Of a stretch of 64,000 nucleotides of DNA, positions 1-11,099 are shown piece after piece. Within the stretch, counting starts at the first letter, position 1; each line of letters opens with the position of its first letter. The stretch spans positions 2,666,001-2,730,000 of the forward strand of contig NW_026991398.1 in assembly GCF_036370855.1 (NCBI RefSeq). The letters run 5' to 3'. The translations under genes were made by a program, and so were the position numbers. The DNA is from Dromaius novaehollandiae (taxonomy: Eukaryota; Chordata; Aves; Casuariiformes; Dromaiidae). A model generated the notes under the pieces. The model was given only the letters and a program-made list of their open reading frames with translations, was not told where the DNA came from and made no database searches.

Positions 1-2285
1 AGGTGATTTGGACAACAGATACCTCATGAAGATTTACAAGAGAAGTGTCAAGTCCTGCACCTAGGCAGGAATAAACCTGTCCATGAGCAGAGGTTGAGGG
101 ACCTGCTGAAGTGGAGGCAAAGGGCAGTAGAGTAGGAGCCTGTGACTGCTTCGAGGGTGGTTTCAGAGATGATAGAGCTTTTCTTGGTAGTGGGAAACAG
201 CATGAGAAGGGGAAATAGTCACAATCAGCAGCTTTTGAGCTTTAGATGTGACATTAGGAAAAGAAAATGTCACTCGTAGGGCAGTGCTGTGGTGCTACAG
301 GTCACCCAGAGGGAGTCCGAGTTCAGCCCCTGGCTTTGTGTTTCAAGGAAAAGCAAGTGAGGACAGGAAGACTACAGATTAGGACAGGTCAGGATATCCC
401 GGGCTGACAGCAAGGTGGGGAAGCAGCTTGAGTGTCTACAGTACACAGGGAAACAGGCACAGGTGTGGGAAAGCATAGGACAGCCTGTGGTGGAGATGGC
501 GGAGGGCACTGCCAAGGCTGAAACCTCCCAACACAGCCAGGTCTTTGTCCTCTTGGCTATGGCTGGTGTCTCTGCCACCAAGGCCCATGAGAAGACACCA
601 TTCCTTAAAGCACTGTGGCCTTGCTGCCTCCTTGTCCCCCGGGAGCCCAGGAGGTGCCGTATCATGGTCTAGCATTTGGCATTGCACACCCCCACCCACA
701 CACTGCCCCCAGGAAGAGCCCTGAGCAATGCATGATGGAAAGGATCACCCTGCCCAGGGGCTGGCTGTCAGTGCCTGGCTGCTCTGCTTGATAACACACA
801 TCCAGGTTGACTTGGCATCACAGCCACCTGCACATTCCGTTTGCCTGCCTGCAATCAGGGCCTCCAACTTTCGGCTCTAATCAGCCCCTGGGGAGACTTT
901 GTTGGTAATGGCCCTCAGGGGGACCTGTTAACGCTCCAAGAAACTTGGGATTTGCTTCTGACTTTAACTTCCTGAGAGGTTTCTTCACTCTCTTCTCAGC
1001 ATCTGTGGTTCATGGGCTCAGCACCAAAAACCCCATGGGGCTCATTAAAATGCCAAAACCCCTAAGAAGCCATGCCTCTCTCCATAATTTTCTTCAGTTC
1101 TTCAAGTCTTGTGTGGCTAACTAGAAAGTTTCCAGGAGTGTACTGAGGTTAGGCAGATTTCAATGAGCACCTGAAAACAAAATATGTCTGCTTCTGAAGT
1201 TTTTCTTTATTCTTCAGTTTTCACAATAAGTGATACCCACATTCTCTAATTCATACTGACCCACTGGGTCTCCGAATGAAGTCTGGGCATGTAGGAAAAG
1301 CAGTATTTTTGATAGGAGGCATGTATGGACAACCTTCCTCCCCTGCTCCCCAGCCCTGCCAATTCCGTCATCAGCCACGGGGGATGTAGAGCACTCTGGT
1401 TAAAATCTAACCTTTTTCCTCTCAAATCTGTAGCTGAAGGTTACAGCTCACGTGCACCAATTCCCACCTGCTTTCCTTAGAGAACTAGCTGCAAAGAGAC
1501 ACAGAAAGATTTATCTTAATGGCGATCAAACAAAAATGAAGTTTGAAACAGTTTAATAAAAGAGAAAAGACACTCCTCAACTGTATGTCAAGTCCAAACT
1601 GCCTCTGGTGAGCTCCACTTCCCACAAAACATAACCTTCCTTGAAATGTTTTCAACAGATAGATAGGGAAGGACAGACAAGAAGCAGAACAAAGGAGCTG
1701 GCTAAAGAGACAATGAGACTGCTGAAAGATGAGGCAAGCTTCAGGCTCCCAGAAGCTCAGAGCAGCAACTGGAGAGCTGAGAGGTGCCTTCAGAAATGAC
1801 CAGTTTCATCAGGACATGTGGAAAGATATGAGAGATCACTGAGATTACATCCACAGCCTAATAGACAGAGCAGTGGAAACACAAGGTCAAGGGCAGATCA
1901 ATATTTCTTCTCCCCAGATTAATACCTTTCCTGAAGATTTCCACTATTTCATCACAGGAAAACATTGACATTAACATTAGCCAATCATTTGAGCTGATGA
2001 AAGTGGGCTCATATTTTTTGTAATGTTGAAAACAGTTCTTCACCTTTCCAGGCAGAGCTCAGGTGTCCAACCACAAGCACCCAGTGGCACTTGGAGAGGC
2101 CCCGGTGTCTCTGAGGGACCTGCCTGGGCCTGGCAGCTCTCACAGGGGACCTGCAGGAGACCGGAGCCCCTTGGAGCTGCACAGGGAGGCTGGGCAGAGG
2201 GGACCAGGGCACCTGCAGTGGCACCACATGTCCATGACCCTGTGACTGCATCTCACCCCAGCTCTGAAAATCACTTTCCCTTTCA
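1..2285 (+). repeat. Duplicated non-coding block A, copy 1
   Basis: This stretch matches 40785-42865 in the same orientation over its whole length. For example, the text around 30-100 recurs near 40829-40900 and the text around 1840-1990 recurs near 42410-42560. Its first ~1.4 kb also matches 49660-50980 and 61550-62880 on the opposite strand. The first ~100 bases resemble a CR1 reverse transcriptase C-terminal region ('caagtcctgcacctaggcagg'), so part of the block probably derives from a LINE. Short open frames in it are not conserved between copies and I see no gene. The left end of the block lies at or beyond the window edge. Confidence 0.75.
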
Positions 2286-2591
2286 AAAAAGAAAAAAAAG
2301 ATTCTCCACAAAACATTATCTTTTTGTCTGAAAAGGAAAGTGATTTTCAGAACTGGGCTGGGATGCAGTCACACGGTCATGGACATGTGGTGCCATTGCA
2401 GGTGCCCTGCTCCCCTCTGCCCAGCCTCCCTCTGCAGCTCCCAGGGGCTCCGGTCTCCCACAGGTCCCCTGGGAGAGCTGCCAGGCCCAGGCAGGTGCCT
2501 CAGAGACACCGGGGCCTCTCCAAGTGCCACTGGGTGCTTGTGGTTGGACACCTGAGCTCTGCCTGGAAAGGGGAAGAACTGTTTTCAACAT
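2023..2591. repeat. Large near-perfect inverted repeat (palindrome), 263-bp arms
   Basis: Bases 2023-2285 are repeated as reverse complement at 2329-2591, with a 43-base A/T-rich spacer (2286-2328). The arms are the same length and about 94-95% alike by eye. Each begins or ends with 'atgttgaaaacagttctt'. A single, non-palindromic copy of the arm is at 42594-42857, which shows that the second arm here was added by an inverted duplication. As a single strand it could fold into a very long hairpin. Open frames on both strands are mirror images of each other and are not taken as genes. Confidence 0.9.
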
Positions 2592-4104
2592 TTAAAAATA
2601 TATATATATGAAAACGTTTTCCTCAGCTGAAAGGACTGAATAAGTCTAATAAAATGTTAGTGCTTTCCCATGATGACGTAATGGAGATTTTGAGGAAGGT
2701 CATGAATCTCATGACAGGAAATGTTAATCTGCCCCTTAACTTCTGTTAGCACTGCTCTGTCTGTTATGCTGTGGCTTTAACCCTTCCCCTATTTCCATGT
2801 GCCCTGATTAAACTGATCATTTCTAAAGTCAACTTTAGGTCCAGCACAGGGCCTGGAGATCCCAGTAAGGCTGTGCTTGGAGGTGAGGCTGTGATTATCC
2901 TCAGTCAAAGTATATGGGATGGTCTGGCTGGCAGCCAGGAGAGGAAAGGACAAGAGACAACAAGGAGAGGACGCAGTAAAGCAAATTTCAAAAGAGTTTA
3001 ATGAAAAAAAAAAGAATTACTCATGAGCGCTGAACAGCATTGGGGCAGAGGCCCAGAGTTTTTTAAAAATTCTCCTGGAGAAAGCACTTAACAACCTGAC
3101 CTGTAAAGTTAGCCCAGCCCAAAGCAGATCATGGTCCTGGAGATCCCCAGCGGTCCCTCCCAACCCAAATGCTCCAGGAGGAAGGGGCTGGAAGGAGGAG
3201 TCCTGGTCAGGGGACACTGCTGTGGGGTTGAGGTCTTGCTGGCATTTGTGCTTCCTGGTCAAGCCTGTCCTCAGAGTCACACAGGGAGTGAGTTCATCCT
3301 CAAAAGGCGTCTCTGCTCCATGGGCAACAGGAGTCAAACCAGTGCAGGGAGACTGCAGAAGAGTTCCCAGGAACACACCAGACATTCAGCCCCTTTGACT
3401 GCTGAGGTGTCCCCAGACTGGTGCTTTGCATCCTGGGTCTTGAGGGCTTAGAAATCTTTAGAGCCAGAGCAAATGGGAGTCCCATGTCCTGGGCTCACAG
3501 GTTTCAAGGCATCAGCAGGGCTGTACTGGCTGCAGGGAGGGAATCACTGCCCAGGGCAGGAGCGGATCCCCCTCTGCCCTCCCCTCTCTCTTCACACCCC
3601 GGAACAGAAATTGTGTTTCCCATGCTGGCCCTCTCTGCTGGGCTGTATTCCCAGCTGGAGGGGACAAAGTCTTCACACTGGGGAAATGTAGGAGAGCCCA
3701 GTCTCACCTAGAGAAGTGGGGTCCCACCACACCTGCTGGGTGGCCAGGGCTGCAGGCTGCAGACCCCACGCTGTTACCAGCAGACCTCCTGCCTGGGGCT
3801 GGAGGGTGCCCAGCAGCAAGGCAGGCATGCCTGGGGGTCTGGTGCCTTTGGGGTGGTGGACTTTGGACCAGCCTCTGTCTGTAAGGGGCTCAGGAGCTTC
3901 TCCACCTCCATGTTAGTGGCAAAGTTAGTGTCCCAGGTGGTTCTCTCTGGAGAGCTGAGGATTCAGATCTCTGGAGAAAGGCAAAAAAGGAAACCCTTTT
4001 CTCCAGGGGACTTAAACTGCCCCGTCAACCTTCTCCTGTCCTCTCCTGCTGTATCACCCCCAAAATCCTTTGGCAGGGGCCTTTTTTGGTTTCTGACCCT
4101 CTCT
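2592..4104. other. Intergenic, no gene recognised
   Basis: I see no recognisable coding sequence here. A weak CR1-like 3' end may be present near 3117-3180 ('gatccccagcggtccctccc' followed by 'aacccaaatg'). Short open frames on both strands overlap each other and have no family features. Confidence 0.5.
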
Positions 4105-4170
4105 CTGACCCTGCTGTGAGCAGCAGATTGCACTACAGGCCTCCTGTGGTCCCTTCAACCTGAATTATGC
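4105..4170 (+). mobile_element. CR1 LINE 3'-end fragment
   Basis: The string 'ctgaccctgctgtgagcagc' followed by 'cctcctgtggtcccttcaac' has the layout of a CR1 3' untranslated end (a variant of gagcaggttggact...gacctccagaggtcccttccaac). It is short and diverged. Confidence 0.5.
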
Positions 4171-4509
4171 TAAAAGCTTATGATCTTGGGCCCCATTTCA
4201 AGCACAGAGGAAATGATTCTGGGACAGAAGTCATTTGTGATTATGTGACCATCTAAAAGAAGGGAGGTGAGCCCCTCCTCCTCCCCGTTGACTGTACGGG
4301 CAGTCTGGGAGGTACTGCCTTGACATATCTACATTACGCCTGAAATTCTTTGCATCCACCTTTAACCACACAGAAGTCCTGAATCCCCTCAGTGGTGGGG
4401 GAAGAAATGCATGTTCTTCTGCAGTGTGAGTTCTCTACTTCTGTAGTTGTGCCCCTGAGTAGATGGTGCCATCCTCCCCTTTCTTTTTTCTTGCCTGAAG
4501 ATGAGCCTG

Positions 4510-5992
4510 CATGGGGAAGTGAACGTGCAGGTTGGCTGTCACTGCAGTGACCGTGAGATGGTGGAAAGGTAAGAGGAAGAGCAGAATCACTGCCTTAGAC
4601 TGCAAAAGAGGATTTCACCTTGTTCAGGATGATCCTTGTCAGGATCCCAGGGGTAACTGCCCTGGAGGGCAGAGGAGCCATGGGGCCCTCTTGGATCTTC
4701 AGAAACAATGTCCCCAAAGCACAGGAACACAGGAAAGTCTGCAGGAAAGTCCAGCGGGGCCCGGTCTGAGGCTGGCATGGATGAAGAGGGACTTTGCAAC
4801 TTAGGACTTGAAAAGGCAGAAGGAAGTGCACAGAAGGTTGGAAGGGCAGTGGGCTACCCAGGAAGATGACACAGACATTGCCTGTGTTGGAAGGGATGGA
4901 GTTAGGCAAGCCAAAGCTCAGCTGGAGCTGGAGCTGGAGCTGGAGCTAGCAAGAGATGGAGAGGGCAACCAGAAGGGCTTCTGTAAGGACGCTGGCAGCA
5001 CAAGGCAGCCATCCGAGGAAAATGTGATCTCCCTGCTCAGTGGGGCAGGGGACCTAGTGACAAAGACAGGGGAAGGGCTGAGGAGCTCATTGCCTCTTTT
5101 ACCTTGTCTTTTACTGATATTGTCCACTGCCAAGGCCTCCCTGGCCCCCGAGTCCTTTGGCAGCATCTGTGTTAGCAAAGCCCCACTCATGGCAGAGGAA
5201 GAGGCAGCTGGGGAGGACTTCTGCCCAGTGGGAACACACAAGTCCACAGGACGAGATAGGAAGCACCCCAGGGTGCAGGGAGAGGTGGCTGGAGTCATTG
5301 CAACGCTGCTCCTAATTGCCTATGAAATGTCAGGGTGATCAGGGAGGTTCCTGATGACTGGGAAAAGGCAGACATGGCACCCATTTTCCAGAAGGGCAAG
5401 AGGGAGGGTCTGGGGAACAACAGGCTGGTCAGCTTCACCTCTGACCCTGGCAAGGTGATGGAGCAAATCCTCCTGGAAACCATCTCCAAGCATATGAAGG
5501 AGAAGGGTTGGAAGAGGCAGCATGGGTTGAGCAAGGGGAAATGGAAACCATGCTTGACCAACCTGGCTGCCTTCTAGAGGGGAAAGCAGGGGATTTTGTG
5601 AACTTTCACTGTAGCAAGGCCTTTGACACAGTCTGTCATAGTGCCCTTATAGGCAAATTGTTGGAATCTGCCCTGGATCAACGGACCATAGGGAAGGTGG
5701 AAGATTGGCTGGACCATCAGGATGAAACGCTGTGCTCAGTGGTGCAAGTTCCAAGTGGCAGCTGGTTACTAGTGGCATCCCTCAGTGATTGACATGTGGG
5801 GCAGGACTGTTTAACCTCTTTATTAATGGCCTGCACAGTGGCTGGAGCACACTCTCAGCATCTTTGTGGACAATGCATAACTGGGGGGAGCCCCTGGCAA
5901 GCTCATCTAGTTCCTTCTGCATTGACCAGGGGGTTGGGACTAGACGACATCCAGAGGTCTCGTCCACCCTAAGTGCTGTGTGATTCAGTGAC
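4510..5992 (+). mobile_element. CR1 LINE, 5'-truncated and internally deleted
   Basis: This is a decayed CR1 ORF2. The linker between endonuclease and reverse transcriptase is seen at 4808-5338, including KAQLELELELEL in place of the family's K(A)KAxLELxLA. Reverse transcriptase follows at 5335-5790 with PGKVMEQILLETISKHMKEK and SKAFDTV (motif A region). A degraded active-site remnant, FVDN in place of FADD, lies near 5860. The sequence then jumps to a CR1 3' end at about 5925-5992 ('ggttgggactagacgacatc'). Frame changes and stops rule out function. A hexamer run (GAGCTG)n at 4919-4950 expands the LE repeat in frame. Confidence 0.85.
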
Positions 5993-6696
5993 CTGTTCCC
6001 TGGAGAGGTCTGTAAAGAGAGAAGAGGCAGAGGAAGCAGACAGGAGAGGGAAGCAGAAGAAGAGATCTGAAACATGTCCATTTAAATAAAGTAGTTCCTC
6101 AGAACAGAGTTTCTCCATTCAGAGTACTGGTGGCAAATGTATTTTGATGAATAATGTGTATATATATACATATATATACATTCATATATATATGTATGCT
6201 CACAGACAGACTAATTCCTGTAGTGCATGAACATGGTACTGCCAATGAATAAGAAAGAAAAACTATTTGGCAATGGTGAAAACTCTGTGAAGTTTTGAAA
6301 ATGAGGATTCTTTGTCAATTATCGCACTGAAGATGTTTTAGAGACTCCTTTGAAACCTTTCTTTAACATGGGTATGTTGAGATTTGTGCAAATTTGGCCA
6401 CCCAAAACCAGAGCATTTCCTTGAAGCTGGGCACCCTGCTTTCCTCATCAGTCGAGCGAGCCTGACACCTCAGAGTGTGACGTGCTCTGTGCAAAGAGTG
6501 AGGAGTGGCATGGACAGCCGTGGGCATGGGGTGGTTTTCTGAGTACCGGGCTCTGTGTGAGACACAAAAATATCCATCTATGACTAGATCTCTGCTGCAG
6601 GTCATTTTTTTGTAAAAAAATAGGTGTCTAAAAGTGGAACAGCCCTTCCACATAAGGGGTGGACATCATCTGCTGCAGGATCTGTGGATCAGATCT
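5993..6696. other. AT-rich intergenic with (TA)n-type microsatellite
   Basis: An alternating TA/TATACA tract runs from about 6158 to 6200. No gene or recognised repeat family was found in the rest. Confidence 0.6.
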
Positions 6697-7317
6697 AGTC
6701 ACTTCCCACTCCCACTATGGTACCTGGAGATAGAGCACAGATAGTAAACTGACCTGAGGAGAGGGTCCATCTCAGTGGGACAGAAACATCTAGAAAGGGT
6801 CAGCTCAGCCCCTCCTTCACTTGCCTGTTTCTCTCTCTTGCTCAAGCAGGATCTGGTGTGACTGATTCAGACACAGACACCTCTGTTCATGAGGGCAAGG
6901 TTGGGAGAGATGAATCCCTCTCAAGGGTCTTCTCTTTCAGAGACAGCTGGCATGAGAGCTGTACTCATCTCTCATTCTGGTAAATAGACAATGTTCCCAC
7001 TGTGTCCCTGGACCAAGTCCCCTTTCTGCACGTCATGGCCACCATTTTTTGGTATCCGAACAAATATGTGGGGCTGATTGACACCTCCATTTACACCCTC
7101 TAGCAGAGCAGATCTGACTCCTCTGGAGACCATGGGCAGAGGTCCCTGCACTGCATGTCACGTTCAGTCAGCATGAACCAGAGCTCCAGACAGAACGCTG
7201 AATGAATGTGAGGTACAGAGAAAATGTAAGGTTTTCTATTACAAATGGAATGGCTTTGGCTCAGAGAACACTGCTGTAGTTTGTCACTGTCTCTTCCCCA
7301 AAGCTGAGTGCGAGCAA
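6697..7317 (+). promoter_or_regulatory. Upstream region of OR14-like pseudogene, shared with paralogue upstream DNA
   Basis: This stretch aligns with 45992-46621 upstream of the intact gene at 46622. A well-preserved part is 6770-6990 against 46070-46260 (shared 'cagacacctctgttca' and 'gggtcttctctttcag'). In intact OR genes this interval would hold the intron end and possibly the 5' exon and promoter. The pyrimidine-rich splice acceptor ending in 'ttggacag' before the paralogues' start codons is damaged here: the text reads 'ctcttccccaaagctgagtg' with no clean acceptor. Assignment of promoter function is inference from conservation only. Confidence 0.45.
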
Positions 7318-8238
7318 ATGTCCAACAGCAGCTCCTAAACTGAGTTCCTCCTCCTGGCATTTGCAGACACATGGGAGCTGCAGCTCTTGCACTTCTCGCT
7401 CTTCCTGGGCATCTACCTGGCTGCCCTCCTCGGCAATGGCCTCATCATCACAGCCATAGCCTGCGACCACCACCGCCACACCCCCACGTACTTCTTCCTC
7501 CTCAACCTCTCCCTCCTCGACCTTGCCTCCATCTCCAGCACTGTCCCCAAATCCATGGCCAATTCCTTGTGGGACACGACAGCCATTTCCTACTCAGGAT
7601 GTGCTGCCCAGATATTTTTATTTGCCTTTTTCATGTCAGTTGAGTATTCTCTCCTCACAGTCATGGCCTATGACCGCTATGTCATCATCTGCAAACCCCT
7701 GCACTACGGGACCCTCATGGGCAGCAGAGCTTGTGTCAGAATGGCAGCAGCTGCCTGGGCCAGTGGTTTTCTCCATGCTCTCCTGCACACTGGGAACACA
7801 TTTTCAATACCACGCTGCCAAGGCAATGTCCTGGACCAGTTCTTCTGTGAAATCTCACAGATCCTCAAGCTCTCCTGCTCAGACTCCTACCTCAGGGAGG
7901 TTGGACTTATTGTGGTTAGTCTTTGTTTAGGCTTTGTGTGTTTCGTTTTCATTGTGGTGTCCTACGTGCAGATCTTCACAGCTGTGCTGAGGATCCCCTC
8001 TGAGCAGGGCCGGCACAAAGCCTTTTCCATGTGCCTCCCGCACCTGGCCGTGGTCTCCCTGTTTGTCAGCACTGGCATGTTTGCCTACCTGAAGCCCCCC
8101 TCCATCTCCTCCCCAGCTCTGGATCTGGTGGTGGCTGTTCTGTACTCGGTGGTGCCTCCAGCAGTGAACCCCCTCATCTATAGCATGAGGAACAAGGAGC
8201 TCAAGGAGGCACTGAGGAAACTGGTTCAATGGGTATGA
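7318..8238 (+). pseudogene. OR14-like olfactory receptor with premature stop at codon 7
   Basis: The locus encodes an OR14-like (class II, gamma-c) seven-transmembrane odorant receptor. The start ATG (7318) and first codons match the paralogues (MSNSSS), but codon 7 is TAA (7336-7338) where intact copies read CTC. The remaining 300 codons are open. They contain GN of TM1, TPTYFF (usually TPMYFF), MAYDRYVIIC at the end of TM3, SYVQIF in TM5, KAFSMCLPHL in TM6 and NPLIYSMRNKEL in TM7. The C-terminus ends early as LVQWV and lacks the LVQQ tail of the paralogues. The next in-frame ATG is near codon 80, after TM1, so initiation there would not give a receptor. The lesion looks recent. It could be a null haplotype of a gene intact in other individuals. 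Confidence 0.9.
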
Positions 8239-10049
8239 TGTCAATGCCAATAACTGTCCCATGTGCATCTGCTCATCATTCCTAGGGTATTCAGCCTCAA
8301 GGATACATATTTTTCATTTCTTTCTTTCTTACTTTGCTCTGTTATATTCATGTGAAAAGGAAATGTTTAGGTTTATCTTACTTCTCAGTAATCCCTCTCT
8401 TGTGTTTGACCCAGAGGCCATGTAGAAGCAGGAAACCAGGGTTCCCCCTTCATCAGCAGAGATGGGGGAACCTCAGAGCCTGCTACTCTGAGCTCCCTCG
8501 GATGCCCCCAGGGCAATGGGGAGAGTTTCTATTTGCAGTGTCTCTTTCAGCACTGACACCAAGGGAGCTCGGGGGCACAGAGTCAGGCTCAGATGAGTAC
8601 AGGCAGGAGGAGACCGTGGGTCCCATGTCCATTAGGAGAGCTCAGCTCCTCTGGCCACAGTCTGGGTGTGATCCCACACCCCTCTTCTGCGAGGGTGGCA
8701 GCCGGCTGTCACTGTGGGCTGGTCCCTTCCCTCTCCAGTGCTCCAACACTAACAGCATATCGTGAGTGGAGGGGAGGAGAGTCTGGATGCAGCCTGTGGG
8801 AACAGATGCCCTGCTCCTCAGGACTGTTCCCCCCACTGCCACAGCAGGCATTTCCTTGCTGCAGCCTTTGCATGGGGGCTACAGCTTTCTGGGAGACACA
8901 TCCACCAACAGCAGCAGGACTTTCTCTTTTCAGGGCTTTCCTCCTCATTTCCACACTGTCCTGCTGTGCTCTCACATGTGTGTATATGGCCTTAGCGCTC
9001 TTGTAATGTGCTGCTTCCATATGCATTTCTGTGAGCTCAGGCAGCACCAGAGCCTGGGCACCCTTATGCCAGATCTGGATTGAAAATATGAAAAATAACA
9101 TTTTTATGTTATATGAAAACATGAAAATAACATTTCCATAATAAAAGAGGTTCTTCTCTGTCACCTGCCTGGAGTCCCGCCTTTCTTCAGAAGATGGAAT
9201 CAAAAATATGCTCAAGGCAATGCACCACCAAGGGGTCCAGTGTTCTGCTTGTGAACTCCATGGGCTCCAGGGGACAAGCTCAGAGTCCCCAGTAATCTGT
9301 TAGGGACTGAGGGTTGGATTCAGGGCTCATCTCTTGGTGACCAGTGCCAGTGGAGATGGTGAATGGTGTCTGAATTACCTTCCCAGGGCTGTCTCACGGG
9401 TGACAGTGTTGATGACCTGACCCTGTCCCCGTCCTGCTGACCTGACTCCTCATCTCTGCCTGGGACCTGCCTCTGACTACAGCCAAGAAAGCCTTGGCAA
9501 GGGAAGGTGGGATCCAAGGAGATCCCAAGGAAGGCTGTAAATACAAAAGGTGACTCTATGTCCGTAGCAGCAACTCTTACCTGACAGCCACTACAAAGGT
9601 GTGAGGAGAGCTTCAGATTTTGACCCTCTACCCAGGTAACATTGCATGTAGAGTCTCAGCTGCATGAAGAAGCAAAAACAGTCACTTGGGGTCAGATTTT
9701 GTGATGCCCAGTTATGACAACAGGTCTTTCTGTGTCACAGCTTGACCCTTTATGCACCATTTCTGACAGGGTTCCTGCGACAGAGAGTATGTTGTCGGGA
9801 GCAGCAAGAGCGGGGCTGCTCCGTGCGGGAAGTGGAGTTGGGAGCTGAGGGTGCCAGCAAGGCAGGCAGGACAGGGACCCACCGATGAGAGGTGCCGTCC
9901 CACAGTGCCCGGACAAGAGGAGCAGAGCAGATTTGGGGATGGTAACTGGGGTCAGGCACAGTCCAGCGATGGCCAGACAAGACTCAAGTGTTGGGGACCA
10001 AAATAGGATGACGCTGTGTAAGACAGCAGAGGATCTCTAAGGCAGAAAG
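8239..10049. other. Intergenic, no gene recognised
   Basis: The 3' flank of the OR14-like pseudogene does not resemble the 3' flanks of the other OR14-like genes. An AATAAA is present at 9140-9145. I found no coding sequence with family features. The bases just before 10050 ('ctaaggcagaaag') could be a polypurine-tract remnant next to the LTR. Confidence 0.5.
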
Positions 10050-10338
10050 TGATGATGTGGTAACTACGATCTGTGGCCAGAATGTGTGCACGCGAGTTGC
10101 CAGTAATCACGATGTGCCTTGCTGCCTACGTGCCAGCAATCACAGTGTGCCTTCCTGCCTGCCTGCCAGGGATCAGGATGTGCCTTCCTGCCTGTCACAA
10201 GATGCCACAACGCACAAGGAGATACGTGGCAGGAAGAGGGGCTGGCCTTGGGTGGTTGCTATATAACCAGCCATTGTTGTCTCAATAAAGGAGATCTCTT
10301 GCACCATCCTATCTGAGGTCCGTGTCCTCATATGCCAC
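10050..10338 (+). mobile_element. Candidate solo LTR of an alpharetrovirus-like (class II) ERV
   Basis: The segment begins TGATGTGG-like after a purine-rich stretch and ends '...catatgccaca'. It contains TATATAA at 10260-10266 and AATAAA at 10284-10289, only 17 bases further on. That tight TATA-to-poly(A) spacing with a short R-U5 is the arrangement known for avian alpharetroviral LTRs. The U3 part has a short internal repeat (about 30-bp units with 'gtgccttcctgcctg', 10090-10200). No gag, pol or env remnants flank it, so it would be a solo LTR. Boundaries are approximate and no target-site duplication was confirmed. Confidence 0.5.
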
Positions 10339-10349
10339 ACTCAAAGGCT

Positions 10350-10440
10350 CCAAACAGCCCTGCTTTGTGTGGCAGGTTGGACTGGAGACCTCCAGAGATC
10401 CCTTCCCACCAAAACTCCTCTGAGATTCCATGAATTCTTG
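10350..10440 (+). mobile_element. CR1 LINE 3'-end fragment
   Basis: 'ggcaggttggactggagacc' followed by 'tccagagatcccttcccacc' and 'gattccatgaattctt' is a typical CR1 3' end with its terminal short repeat of the ATTCTATGATTCT type. It directly abuts the candidate LTR. Confidence 0.75.
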
Positions 10441-11099
10441 CTCCTTGGCCTCTGCTCTGGCACAGCTGACAGGCTGAGGAGAGCACCTGGGGTAGAGCAG
10501 AATGAGCTCAGCTGGCAGAGCCTCAGGGGAAGATCCAAAAGTCTCTCCTGGAGCTAGTGAAAGGAGAAATGAAAGCTAGTGACACACACAGAAACAGATG
10601 TGCTTGGGTGGGCCCTAGCTACACTCTCCTGCTCAGCCCTAGCCTTTGGAAAACTCCCTCATGCACTCCGAGAGGCTCCACCTGCCTCTTCCACCCTCCC
10701 TGTGCTCCCCTCCCGTCGGCCAAAGTGGAGCTCAGCATTGCCTGGGGACTCTCTTCCACACGGGGAGCAGAGGAAGGGCCTTCACCAGCCCCACATTGCT
10801 CGTCCCACCCCCAGCCTTTGCAGTTGCTTGGGCCTGGGTCTGTCCACTTGCCTAGCCCACGGTCACAGCTGCACTGAAGCCCACAAAAATCCCAGTGCTC
10901 CTACCCTCAAGAGGGCATCCACCCTGAACATGGAGCCTGGCTGGCCACAAAGGCATCACCCATCCAGTGGCCTGGCCATGCAGACGAGGGCAGGGGTCTC
11001 TGCCACAATTTCCCTGCCCCTTCCCTGCTCCTGGCACCGCTGCTGCTGTGCCCATGTCAAACCCTCCTGTCACCAGACTGCCCCAGGCCCAAGGCAGCT
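10441..11099. other. Intergenic, no gene recognised
   Basis: This is moderately GC-rich DNA. Long overlapping open frames on both strands reflect base composition rather than coding. No family motif was seen. Confidence 0.4.

Noticed and set aside
3117..3180. Possible CR1 3' end
   Set aside because: Only about 40 bases look right and no LINE body precedes it. Too weak to list as a feature.
4808..5338. 176-codon open frame with an LELELELEL stretch
   Set aside because: It aligns in character with the CR1 ORF2 linker region. It is a LINE remnant with a hexamer expansion, not a host gene.
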